Shown here in pieces: positions 43,869-52,413 of a DNA stretch of 64,000 bases. Positions within the stretch are counted from its first letter, which is position 1; each line of letters opens with the position of its first letter. A program made the position numbers and the translations under genes. A model generated the notes under the pieces. It was not told the DNA's origin, did not search any database, and saw only the letters and a list, made by a program, of their open reading frames with translations. The DNA comes from Actinophytocola sp963840275. Its GTDB lineage: Bacteria; Actinomycetota; Actinomycetes; Mycobacteriales; Pseudonocardiaceae. Location: positions 124,001 through 188,000 of the forward strand of contig CAWIYK010000010.1 in assembly GCA_963840275.1 (NCBI GenBank), written 5' to 3'.

Positions 43869-45791
43869 ATGAGCGTTGAGTCCGTGTTTTCTCGGCTGGA
43901 GCCGTTGCTGCCCAGGGTGTCCAAACCGGTCCAGTACGTCGGCGGTGAGCTGAACTCCACCGTCAAGGACTGGGACGCCACCGCGGTCCGCTGGGCGCTG
44001 ATGTACCCGGACGCCTACGAGGTCGGGCTGCCCAACCAGGGCGTCATGATCCTGTACGAGGTGCTCAACGAGCTGCCCGACGTCCTCGCCGAGCGGACCT
44101 ACGCGGTCTGGCCGGACCTCGAGGCGCTCATGCGCGAGCACGGCGTGCCCCAGTTCACCGTGGACGCGCACCGCCCGCTCGGCGCGTTCGACCTCCTCGG
44201 CGTCAGCTTCGCGACCGAGCTCGGCTACACGAACCTGCTGACCGCGCTGGACCTCGGCGGGATTCCGTTGCACGCCGAGGACCGCACCGACGAACACCCG
44301 ATCGTGGTCGCCGGCGGGCACGCGGCGTTCAACCCGGAGCCGATCGCCGACTTCGTCGACGCGGCGGTGCTCGGCGACGGCGAGGAGGCCGTCCTCGAGA
44401 TCACCGCGCTGATGCGCGCGTGGAAGGAGGAGGGCTGCCCAGGCGGCCGCGACGAGATCCTGACCCGCATGGCGGAGACCGGCGGGGTGTATGTCCCGCG
44501 GTTCTACGACGTCTCCTACGCCGGGGACGGCGCGCTCGAACCGATCACGCCCAACCGCGACCGCGTGCCGGCGACGGTGGCCAAGCGCACCACCATGGAC
44601 CTCGACGCCTGGCCGTACCCGAAGCAGCCGCTGGTGCCGCTCGCCGAGAGCGTGCACGAGCGGATGAGCGTCGAGATCTTCCGCGGCTGCACGCGTGGCT
44701 GCCGGTTCTGCCAGGCGGGCATGATCACCCGCCCGGTGCGCGAGCGCTCCATCGAGGGCATCGGCGCGATGGTCCACAAGGGACTCGAGGCGAGCGGGTT
44801 CGAGGAGGTCGGCCTGCTTTCCCTGTCCAGCGCGGACCACTCCGAGATCGCCGAGATCACCAAGGGCCTCGCGGACCGGTACGAGGGCACCAACACGGGC
44901 CTGTCGCTGCCGTCGACCCGGGTCGACGCGTTCAACATCGACCTCGCGAACGAGCTGTCCCGCAACGGAAGGCGCTCCGGTCTGACGTTCGCGCCGGAGG
45001 GCGGCAGCGAGCGGATCCGGCGCATCATCAACAAGACCGTGTCCGAGGCGGATCTCATCAGGACGGTCAGCGCCGCCTACGCCAACGGGTGGCGGCAGGT
45101 GAAGCTGTACTTCATGTGCGGCCTGCCGACCGAGACCGACGACGACGTGCTGCAGATCGCCGCGATGGCCCAGGAGGTCATCCGCGCGGGCCGCAAGGCC
45201 AGTGGCCGCAAGGACATCCGCTGCACGATCTCCATCGGCGGGTTCGTGCCCAAGCCGCACACGCCGTTCCAGTGGGCCGCGCAGTGCGATCCGGACACTG
45301 TGGACAGTCGGCTGCGCAAGCTGCGCGAGGCGGTCAACTCCGACCGCTCCCTTGGCCGCAACATCGGGATGCGTTACCACGACGGCAAACCGAGCCTCAT
45401 CGAAGGACTGCTGTCCCGAGGGGACCGGCGGGTCGGCCGCGTCATCGAGCGGGTCTGGCGCGAGGGCGGCCGGTTCGACGGCTGGAGCGAGCACTTCTCC
45501 TACGAGCGCTGGCTTTCCGCCGGCGCGGAGGAGCTGGCGCCGTTCGGGGTCGACGTCGCCTGGTTCACCACGCGGGAGCGCGCCGAGGACGAGGTCCTGC
45601 CGTGGGACCACCTCGACTCCGGGCTGGACAAGGCGTGGCTCTGGGACGACTGGCAGGACGCGCTGAACGAGGAGGAGCTCGACGACTGCCGCTGGACGCC
45701 GTGCTTCGACTGCGGCGTCTGTCCCGCGATGGGCACCGACATCGAGATCGGCCCGACCGGTCGCAAGCTGCTGCCGCTCAGTCCGGTCTGA
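43869..45791 (+). CDS. Radical SAM protein, TIGR03960 / B12-binding-domain type
   Basis: The 640-residue protein has an N-terminal Rossmann region (about 40-210, DLLGVSFATELGYTNLL) of the cobalamin-binding type. A radical SAM domain follows whose cluster motif is EIFRGCTRGCRFCQAG. The sequence APEGGSERIRRIINK and the C-terminal Cys-rich end (CFDCGVCPAMG) fit the TIGR03960 family. Its partner is normally the DUF2344/TIGR03936 protein, which is nearby at 47418 but separated by a protease gene. The pair is thought to modify RNA; the reaction is uncertain. Confidence 0.9.
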   Translation: MSVESVFSRLEPLLPRVSKPVQYVGGELNSTVKDWDATAVRWALMYPDAYEVGLPNQGVMILYEVLNELPDVLAERTYAVWPDLEALMREHGVPQFTVDAHRPLGAFDLLGVSFATELGYTNLLTALDLGGIPLHAEDRTDEHPIVVAGGHAAFNPEPIADFVDAAVLGDGEEAVLEITALMRAWKEEGCPGGRDEILTRMAETGGVYVPRFYDVSYAGDGALEPITPNRDRVPATVAKRTTMDLDAWPYPKQPLVPLAESVHERMSVEIFRGCTRGCRFCQAGMITRPVRERSIEGIGAMVHKGLEASGFEEVGLLSLSSADHSEIAEITKGLADRYEGTNTGLSLPSTRVDAFNIDLANELSRNGRRSGLTFAPEGGSERIRRIINKTVSEADLIRTVSAAYANGWRQVKLYFMCGLPTETDDDVLQIAAMAQEVIRAGRKASGRKDIRCTISIGGFVPKPHTPFQWAAQCDPDTVDSRLRKLREAVNSDRSLGRNIGMRYHDGKPSLIEGLLSRGDRRVGRVIERVWREGGRFDGWSEHFSYERWLSAGAEELAPFGVDVAWFTTRERAEDEVLPWDHLDSGLDKAWLWDDWQDALNEEELDDCRWTPCFDCGVCPAMGTDIEIGPTGRKLLPLSPV

Positions 45792-45795
45792 ACAC

Positions 45796-47298
45796 TCAGT
45801 TCATGCTGACCGCGGCGGCCGCGTCGACCAGCCCGTGACCGTAGAAACCGTTGTAGGGCTGGTAACCCGTGCAGTACGCGTCCTGCGCGCCGGTGTCGTC
45901 GAGGTCGTAGTCGGCCGGGCAGGGCAGTGACTCCGCCTGTGTCGTGAGCATCTTGGTGAGCGTCTGCGGGGACGCCTCCGGGTGCTCCGACGCGAGCAGC
46001 GCGGCCACCCCGGACACGTGCGGTGTCGCCATCGACGTGCCGCAGAACCGGTCGTAGCCGCCGGGCACGGTCGACAGCACGCACGACTCGTCCTGCTTGG
46101 TGCCGGAGGGGTCGTAGCCGGTCGGCTTGGTCTCGCCGCCCGGCGCGGCCATGTCGACGACGCCGAGGCCGTAGGAGCTGTAGCTCGCCTTCAGCTCGTT
46201 GCGCCCGACGGACGACACCGCGACCACGCCCCGCAGCCCGGCCGGCAGCACCTTGCAGCTCGCGTCCAGCGTCCTGCGTTCCGCCGACCGGTCGTCCCCC
46301 GCGGCCGCGGCCGGGTCGTCGGCCGTCCGGCCGCTCGGGTCGGCGAGGTCGGCGCCCTCGTTCGTCGCCGCGGCGACGGTCAGCACCCCGTTGCGGCTAG
46401 CGAAGTCCACCGCGCGCCGGACCGACTCGTAGACCACGTGCTCGCTCTCGCGGTCGCACGTCATCAGCCACGGGTCGACGAAGTAGCTGTTGTTGGTCAC
46501 CTTCATGTGGTTGGCGGTGGCCCACATCAGCCCGCACACCGCGTACTCCGGGAAGATGTAGCCGTTGTCGTCGACCACCTTCACCGACGCGATCCGCACG
46601 CCGGGCGCCACCCCCGCGGTGCCGTGGCCGTCGTCGGCCGCCGCGATCGTGCCCGCGACGTGCGTGCCGTGCGGCGACGCCGTCGGCTCCCACGCGGCCG
46701 GGGTCTGGTCGGCCTGGCCGGACAGGCAGCCCGCGGACCGGGTGGGGTCCAGCGCGGCCGCGAGGTCGGGATGGTTGGGGTCCACCCCGGAGTCCAGGAC
46801 GCCGACCACGACGTCGGAGTTGCCGGGGTAGATCGACCGCGCGCGGTCCGCGCCGATCATCGTCATGTCCCACTGCTCTGTCGTGCGGTCCGCGGTGGAC
46901 ACGGCGGCCGGGTCGGCGGTGACGTCCGCGCCGGCGCCGGTCTCGTCGGCCTTGCGCGGGCCCTGCTGGCCCCGCAGCACCCGCTGGGCGCTGAACGCCC
47001 GGTCGATGCCCATCCGCTGCGCGAACGCGGCGTCGGCCGAGTTGGCCACCCCGACGGCGATCTCGGGGTAGTACACGGTGAGGGCCCCGCATGCCTGGGT
47101 GATCTCCGCGGCGGCGTCCGGCTGGGCGGTGCCCTGGTCGAACACGACGAGGTACCGCAGCTCGGCGATGCTCGCCGAGCACGCCTCGTGCGGTGGGTCC
47201 TGGGCCTGGGCGCTCGCACTCCCACCGGTCGTCACCAGCGTTGTCGCGAGTACCACGGCACTGACCGCTGCCGCCGGCACACGGCGCAGCGCAGGCAC
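45796..47298 (-). CDS. Secreted subtilisin-like serine protease (S8)
   Basis: This is a 500-residue secreted protease. An N-terminal signal peptide (VPAAAVSAVVLATTLVTTG, Ala-rich cleavage region SASAQA) is followed by a pro-domain and the S8 triad: Asp in VGVLDSGVDPNHPD, His in HGTHVAGTIAA and Ser in GTSMATPHVSG. Cys residues in the C-terminal part may form disulfides. The GTG start at 47298 has GGAGG seven bases before it. It lies in reverse orientation between the two radical-SAM-linked genes. Confidence 0.92.
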   Translation of the reverse strand: MPALRRVPAAAVSAVVLATTLVTTGGSASAQAQDPPHEACSASIAELRYLVVFDQGTAQPDAAAEITQACGALTVYYPEIAVGVANSADAAFAQRMGIDRAFSAQRVLRGQQGPRKADETGAGADVTADPAAVSTADRTTEQWDMTMIGADRARSIYPGNSDVVVGVLDSGVDPNHPDLAAALDPTRSAGCLSGQADQTPAAWEPTASPHGTHVAGTIAAADDGHGTAGVAPGVRIASVKVVDDNGYIFPEYAVCGLMWATANHMKVTNNSYFVDPWLMTCDRESEHVVYESVRRAVDFASRNGVLTVAAATNEGADLADPSGRTADDPAAAAGDDRSAERRTLDASCKVLPAGLRGVVAVSSVGRNELKASYSSYGLGVVDMAAPGGETKPTGYDPSGTKQDESCVLSTVPGGYDRFCGTSMATPHVSGVAALLASEHPEASPQTLTKMLTTQAESLPCPADYDLDDTGAQDAYCTGYQPYNGFYGHGLVDAAAAVSMN

Positions 47299-47417
47299 GG
47301 GGTGACCTCCAGTTGTTGGGGCGGCCGGTTCGGGGCGTCGGCAGTCCAATAGCCGGACGGTAGCCAGACAGCCACCACCCAGACAAGCTCAGTGCCGGAA
47401 TTGGACCTGGGGGTACG

Positions 47418-48266
47418 GTGCCAGCAGCCGCAAGTGAACACCACCGGAGTAGCCGGAGACCACCAGAAGGAGTAACGCTGACCCGCGACGATCGTCCGAA
47501 CCCCTCCGCCGCGGCGGTGCAGAAGCTGCGGCTTCGCTACGCCAAACGCGGGCCGCTTCGGTTCACCTCGCACCGGGACGTGGCCCGAGCCTTCGAGCGC
47601 GCGCTGCGCAGGGCGAAGGTGCCGATGGCGTACTCGCAGGGCTTCAACCCGCATCCGAAGGTCTCCTGGATCGGCGCGGCGCCGACCGGGGTCGCGAGCG
47701 AGGCCGAGTACGTGGAGATCCAGCTGGTCGAGACGGTCGAGCCGGCGGAGCTGGTCCGCATGCTGGACGTGGCGATGCCGCCGGGGCTGGACCTGCTGGA
47801 GGCGGTCAGCGTCATGATCGGGTCCGACGGCGGGTCACTGGCCGACCGGATGGAGGCCAGCAGGTGGCGGCTCGAGCTTCCCGGCGTGTCGTCGGACACG
47901 TTGCGGACGGCACTGGACCGACTCCTCGCGGCGGACGTCGTCGAGGTCGAACGCCTGACCAAACACGGTATGCGCACGCTCGATGCACGCTCCGCAGTCG
48001 TCTCGGGATGGGTCGAGGATGACCCGGACGGGTCGGCATCGGAGCCACCGGCGCAGCCATGTGGGATACTCATCGTGGTTGTCCGGCAGCTGACACCTGC
48101 CGTGCGACCGGACGACGTGCTGAGCGCGCTCCGTGTCGTCGCCGCTCTGGAACCGCCGGTGCCCGCGAAGGCGACCCGGATGGCCCAGGGACGGCTAGAC
48201 GATGGTGGAGGTCTGTCCGACCCGTTGGCCCTGGACCGGGCCGCACGGGCCTCGGCATCCGGCTGA
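47418..48266 (+). CDS. DUF2344 radical-SAM-linked protein (TIGR03936)
   Basis: The conserved core begins KLRLRYAKRGPLRFTSHRDV and continues GFNPHPKVSWIGAAPTGV, both typical of the family that pairs with the 43869 radical SAM protein. The nominal 282-residue frame starts at a GTG (47418). However, the only good ribosome-binding site, AGAAGGAG, ends five bases before a CTG at 47478, where relatives begin with VTR-type starts. A GTG at 47517 is also available. The C-terminal half is a ferredoxin-like fold. It lies 224 bases before RNase E/G. Confidence 0.85.
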   Translation: MPAAASEHHRSSRRPPEGVTLTRDDRPNPSAAAVQKLRLRYAKRGPLRFTSHRDVARAFERALRRAKVPMAYSQGFNPHPKVSWIGAAPTGVASEAEYVEIQLVETVEPAELVRMLDVAMPPGLDLLEAVSVMIGSDGGSLADRMEASRWRLELPGVSSDTLRTALDRLLAADVVEVERLTKHGMRTLDARSAVVSGWVEDDPDGSASEPPAQPCGILIVVVRQLTPAVRPDDVLSALRVVAALEPPVPAKATRMAQGRLDDGGGLSDPLALDRAARASASG

Positions 48267-48490
48267 CGCCTGGCGCGTCGTTGTGACTGACCTGCCGTGG
48301 TCTTCGGGCACCCGCCCGGAGCCTGCGGCGAGAGGCGAGGATTCCCGCCGCCCCGCGGCGGAATTAGGCAAACGCGCTTCACCGTAGGAGCACGGTGGAG
48401 CTGGACAACTAGGCCCCTGTGTGGCCGCGTCCGAGAGTGCCGGTGCCATGGCGCCGGTTCGTTGGACGCGCCCGGGGGCGAAGGAGCTAC

Positions 48491-51400
48491 ATGTCGGATA
48501 TGTCCACGCCTGCCGGAAACTCCGGCGGGGACACCACCGCACCCATCACGGCCGCACTGGCCGCGCTGCCGCCCCGGATCCGGGTGCACGCGCTCGCGAA
48601 GCTGCTCGGCCGCAGCAGCCGCGAGGTGCTCGCGGCGGTCACCGGCCTGGGGGCCGACGGCCGCAGCGTGCAGTCGAGCATCGACCGCGAGCTGGCGCTG
48701 CGGGTCGCCGAGTCGCTCGGCGTCACCGCGGCGGAGGCCGCGCCGGAGCAGGTCGCCGCGTCCGAACCGGAGCCGGAGCCCGTCGCCACCCAGCGCACCA
48801 GGGTCATCCCGCCGACGCCGGTGTTCGCCTCCGCGTCGCCGCTGTTCCTGCCGCCGGAGCCGCCGCCCGCCCCGCCGAAGGCGGCGCCCAAGTCGGCGCC
48901 CAAGCCGAAGGACGAGCCGGAGCCGGTCGACGACGAGGCGGACGAGGACGGCACCGACGGCTCTGACGGCGACGGTGGCGACGGTGGCGACGGCGGCGAC
49001 GGCGGCGATGACGGCGACGAGGGCAGGCCGCGCAGGCGCCGTGGCCGTCGTGGCCGTGGCCGGGGCAAGGGCGGTCAGGACGACGGCGGCGCCGACGAGG
49101 CCGAGGACGAGCAGAAGCCGGCCGCGAAGTCGGACAAGAGCGAGAAGTCGGACAAACCCGGCAGCAAGCGTGGGAAGGCCAAGGCCGAGGAGGCCGAGGC
49201 GGAGGACCGGGACGCGTCGGACGGCCAGGACGCTCAGGACGATGGCGACGGCGACGACGCGGCCACCCGCAGGCGGCGGCGCAGGCGCAGGCGGCGCGGG
49301 GGCGACGGCGACGAGAGCAACACGACCGAGGACGACCCGCCGAACACGGTCGTGCACGTCCGCGAGGCGCGTGAGGAGAAGCCCGAGTCCGACGGCCGCG
49401 ACGAGGTGCGCAGCGTGCGCGGCTCGACCCGGCTGGAGGCCAAGCGGCAGCGCCGCAGGGACGGGCGCGAGGCCGGCCGCAGGCGGGCGCCGATCCTGTC
49501 CGAGGCGGAGTTCCTCGCCCGCCGCGAGGCCGTCGACCGGGCCATGGTCATCCGTGAGCGCGGCGACCGGATCCAGATCGGCGTGCTCGAGGACGGTGTG
49601 CTCGTCGAGCACTTCGTGACGTCGTCGGGCTCTGGCTCGCTGGTCGGCAACGTCTACCTCGGCCGCGTGCAGAACGTGCTGCCCTCGATGGAGGCCGCGT
49701 TCGTCGACATCGGCCGCGGTCGCAACGCCGTGCTCTACGCCGGCGAGGTCGACTGGGACGCCGCCGGTCTCGAGGGCAAGGCCCGCAAGATCGAGCAGGC
49801 CCTGTCCACCGGCGACAGCGTGCTCGTGCAGGTCACCAAGGATCCGGTCGGGCACAAGGGCGCCCGGCTGACCACACAGATCTCCCTGCCCGGCCGCTTC
49901 CTGGTTTACGTGCCGGGCGGCGGGGCGACGGGCATCTCCCGCAAGCTCCCGGAGAACGAGCGGCGCCGGCTCAAGGACGTGCTCAAGCGCGTCGTGCCGG
50001 AGGACGCCGGCGTGATCATCCGGACCGCCTCGGAGGGCATCGCCGAGGAGGAGCTGGCCCGCGACGTGCGCAGGCTGCAGGCGCAGTGGCAGGTCATCAG
50101 GGACAGGACCGAGGGCACCAACGGGGTGCGCAAGGTCGGCTCGCCCTCCCTCGTCTACGAGGAGCCGGACCTGCTGGTCAAGGTCGTCCGCGACCTGTTC
50201 ACCGAGGACTTCTCCGCGCTGGTCATCGAGGGCGCGACGGCATGGGAGACGGTCGACGCCTACGTCCGGCACGTGGCTCCCGAGCTCACCGACCGGGTGC
50301 GCAAGCACGTCGGCAACACCGACGTCTTCGCCGAGTACCGCATCGAGGAGCAGCTGCTGAAGGCGCTCGACCGCAAGGTGTGGCTGCCATCGGGCGGCTA
50401 TCTGGTGATCGACCGCACCGAGGCGATGACCGTCATCGACGTCAACACCGGCAAGTTCACCGGCTCCGGCGGCAACCTCGAGGAGACGGTCACCAGGAAC
50501 AACCTGGAGTCGGCCGAGGAGATCGTCCGCCAGCTGCGGCTGCGCGACATCGGCGGCATCATCGTGATCGACTTCATCGACATGGTGCTGGAGTCCAACC
50601 GCGACCTCGTGCTGCGCAGGCTGACCGAGTGCCTCGGCCGGGACCGCACCCGGCACCAGGTCGCCGAGGTCACGTCGCTGGGGCTCGTGCAGATGACCCG
50701 CAAGCGGGTCGGCACCGGCCTGCTCGAGGCCTTCGGCAGCACGTGTGAGCACTGCAAGGGCCGTGGCGTCATCGTCTCGACGGAGCCGGTCAGCAAGCCG
50801 GGCGGCGCCTCGAACGGCCACGCCGAGTCGCAGCGTGGCAGCAGCAGCTCCCGCCGCTCCCGTGGTCGCGGTGACGACGACAGCGGCGGGCAGAAGGAGT
50901 CGAAGGACTCCGGCCGCGGCGCCACCAAGGACACCTCCAAGGACGCGGCGAAGGAAGCGGCCGCCATCGCGGCGAAGGAGGCCGTCCGCGACATCGCGAA
51001 GGCCACCAAGGTCGCCGACGTGGTCGAGGACACCAAGCCGGCCGAGGCGCCCACCGAGTCCCGCCGCTCCCGTCGCAACGAGTCGAGGCGTGCCGCCAGG
51101 TCGGCGGGCGCCCCCGAACGCGCCGCGGCGGCAGCTGCGGCCGCCGACGCCGACACGACGCAGGCGGACACCGCCGCCGACCCGGCTCCTGCGGTTGCGT
51201 CCGACGTGTCCGACTCGGGCCACACGGACTCCGGTCGGGAGACCGAGGCCGTCACGAGTCAGGACACCTCGGCCGACACCGGCCCGACGTCCGACTCGAC
51301 GCCCGAGGCCGCCCCCGAAGCCTCATCTGCCCCCTCGCAGACCGGGTCCGACGCGTCCGCTGAGCGGTCCGCTGGCGATGCGGAGCGGTCCGAGGGCGGT

Positions 51401-51586
51401 GTGGAGCCGACCAGGGCGTCGCAGGGCGCTCAGGAGCACACGAACGGCCGCAGTGGACGGTCCGAGCACGAGACGGCCGAGGAGGAGCCGTCGGTGCCCG
51501 CGCCGGCGAGCCCGCCACGGCGTCAGCCACGGCGTGCCGCGTCCCGTCCGGCAGGCCCCCCGGTGTCGGCCGGCCACGATGGCTGA
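48491..51586 (+). CDS. rne: Ribonuclease E/G
   Basis: This 1031-residue RNase E/G degrades and matures RNA, including rRNA precursors. The actinobacterial N-terminal extension (about 1-360) is acidic then basic, low complexity and repetitive. It is followed by the S1 domain (SGSGSLVGNVYLGRVQNVLP), the DNase-I-like catalytic domain with metal-binding Asp in VIDVNTGKFTG and VIDFIDM, and the zinc-link CEHCKGRG. The C-terminal 280 residues are a disordered, charged tail that may be a degradosome scaffold. ATG at 48491 has AAGGAG four bases upstream. Confidence 0.95.
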   Translation: MSDMSTPAGNSGGDTTAPITAALAALPPRIRVHALAKLLGRSSREVLAAVTGLGADGRSVQSSIDRELALRVAESLGVTAAEAAPEQVAASEPEPEPVATQRTRVIPPTPVFASASPLFLPPEPPPAPPKAAPKSAPKPKDEPEPVDDEADEDGTDGSDGDGGDGGDGGDGGDDGDEGRPRRRRGRRGRGRGKGGQDDGGADEAEDEQKPAAKSDKSEKSDKPGSKRGKAKAEEAEAEDRDASDGQDAQDDGDGDDAATRRRRRRRRRRGGDGDESNTTEDDPPNTVVHVREAREEKPESDGRDEVRSVRGSTRLEAKRQRRRDGREAGRRRAPILSEAEFLARREAVDRAMVIRERGDRIQIGVLEDGVLVEHFVTSSGSGSLVGNVYLGRVQNVLPSMEAAFVDIGRGRNAVLYAGEVDWDAAGLEGKARKIEQALSTGDSVLVQVTKDPVGHKGARLTTQISLPGRFLVYVPGGGATGISRKLPENERRRLKDVLKRVVPEDAGVIIRTASEGIAEEELARDVRRLQAQWQVIRDRTEGTNGVRKVGSPSLVYEEPDLLVKVVRDLFTEDFSALVIEGATAWETVDAYVRHVAPELTDRVRKHVGNTDVFAEYRIEEQLLKALDRKVWLPSGGYLVIDRTEAMTVIDVNTGKFTGSGGNLEETVTRNNLESAEEIVRQLRLRDIGGIIVIDFIDMVLESNRDLVLRRLTECLGRDRTRHQVAEVTSLGLVQMTRKRVGTGLLEAFGSTCEHCKGRGVIVSTEPVSKPGGASNGHAESQRGSSSSRRSRGRGDDDSGGQKESKDSGRGATKDTSKDAAKEAAAIAAKEAVRDIAKATKVADVVEDTKPAEAPTESRRSRRNESRRAARSAGAPERAAAAAAAADADTTQADTAADPAPAVASDVSDSGHTDSGRETEAVTSQDTSADTGPTSDSTPEAAPEASSAPSQTGSDASAERSAGDAERSEGGVEPTRASQGAQEHTNGRSGRSEHETAEEEPSVPAPASPPRRQPRRAASRPAGPPVSAGHDG

Positions 51587-51593
51587 CCCCGGT

Positions 51594-51623
51594 TTGACCC
51601 TCATTCCGGCAGGCACGTAATCT
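51594..51623 (+). promoter_or_regulatory. Sigma-70-like promoter for rplU-rpmA
   Basis: TTGACC (51594-51599) and TAATCT (51618-51623) are separated by 18 bases, right after the rne stop and 120 bases before the rplU ATG. They fit the housekeeping promoter that would drive rplU and rpmA. Confidence 0.45.
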
Positions 51624-51627
51624 GTAG

Positions 51628-51655
51628 GTCGGCCCGCCGCGTTTGGTGGGCCGAC
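51628..51655 (+). promoter_or_regulatory. Hairpin in the rplU leader
   Basis: An 8-bp stem GTCGGCCC (51628-51635) pairs with GGGCCGAC (51648-51655). It lies in the 5' leader of the L21 gene if the promoter at 51594 is used. It may be a leader element through which L21 controls its own synthesis, or a terminator for rne. The sequence cannot decide. Confidence 0.4.
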
Positions 51656-51743
51656 TCGTGCGCGAGCCCGGTGTTATCTTGCCCGGTCGCCGCGTAGCCC
51701 CAAGGTTTTCCGAAGCAGTCGAGTAGCAGGAGAGTTGCGTCCG

Positions 51744-52055
51744 ATGTACGCGATCGTCAAGACCGGCGGCAAGCAGTACAAGGTCGCCGTCGGCGACATC
51801 GTCGAGGTCGAGAAGCTCGACGGAGCCCCGGGCGCTGAGCTCACGTTCCCCGCGCTGCTCGTGGTGGACGGCGACGACGTCACCACCGACCTTGAGGCCC
51901 TGGCCAAGGTCTCGGTTTCCGGCGTGGTCGTCGAGCAGACCAAGGGCCCGAAGATCCGCATCCACAAGTTCAAGAACAAGACCGGCTACCACAAGCGGCA
52001 GGGTCACCGGCAGAAGCTGACCCGCGTCGAGGTCACCGGCATCAAGACCAAGTAG
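51744..52055 (+). CDS. rplU: 50S ribosomal protein L21
   Basis: The 103-residue protein matches L21 throughout: MYAIVKTGGKQYKVAVGD at the N-terminus and KIRIHKFKNKTGYHKRQGHR near the end, with the usual length. It starts at ATG 51744 and is 13 bases ahead of L27. Confidence 0.98.
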   Translation: MYAIVKTGGKQYKVAVGDIVEVEKLDGAPGAELTFPALLVVDGDDVTTDLEALAKVSVSGVVVEQTKGPKIRIHKFKNKTGYHKRQGHRQKLTRVEVTGIKTK

Positions 52056-52068
52056 GAGCTGAACAGAT

Positions 52069-52326
52069 ATGGCACACAAGAAGGGTGCGTCCAGCTCCCG
52101 CAACGGACGCGACTCGAACGCCCAGTACCTCGGCGTCAAGCGCTACGGCGGACAGGAGGTCAACGCCGGCGAGATCCTGATCCGCCAGCGTGGCACCAAG
52201 TTCCACCCGGGCGTCAACGTCGGTCGCGGCAAGGACGACACGCTGTTCGCCCTGGCCGCGGGCGCGGTCCAGTTCGGCGAGAAGCGCGGTCGCAAGACCG
52301 TGAACATCGTCCCGGTCGAGGGCTGA
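52069..52326 (+). CDS. rpmA: 50S ribosomal protein L27
   Basis: The 85-residue protein begins MAHKKGASSSRNGRDSNAQY, then YLGVKRYGGQEVNAG, the L27 signature. The Ala-His-Lys-Lys start matches a protein processed only by methionine removal, as in other actinobacteria. Followed by a strong terminator. Confidence 0.98.
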   Translation: MAHKKGASSSRNGRDSNAQYLGVKRYGGQEVNAGEILIRQRGTKFHPGVNVGRGKDDTLFALAAGAVQFGEKRGRKTVNIVPVEG

Positions 52327-52353
52327 AGCCCGCGATCGGAGCAAGACCCCATG

Positions 52354-52392
52354 AGGGGCGGGCCGGCGACTTACGCGGCCCGCCCCTTCTTT
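52354..52392 (+). terminator. Intrinsic terminator after rpmA
   Basis: An 11-bp stem (52354-52364 with 52377-52387) is followed by TCTTTG, giving a good Rho-independent terminator 28 bases after rpmA and 22 bases before obg. Confidence 0.8.
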
Positions 52393-52413
52393 GCGTTTCA
52401 GGAAGGTTTCGCA

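Noticed and set aside
47537..51223. Very long reverse frame opposite rne
   Set aside because: Repetitive Arg/Gly/Val-rich sequence produced by the high G+C of the RNase E gene; no ribosome-binding site or motif.
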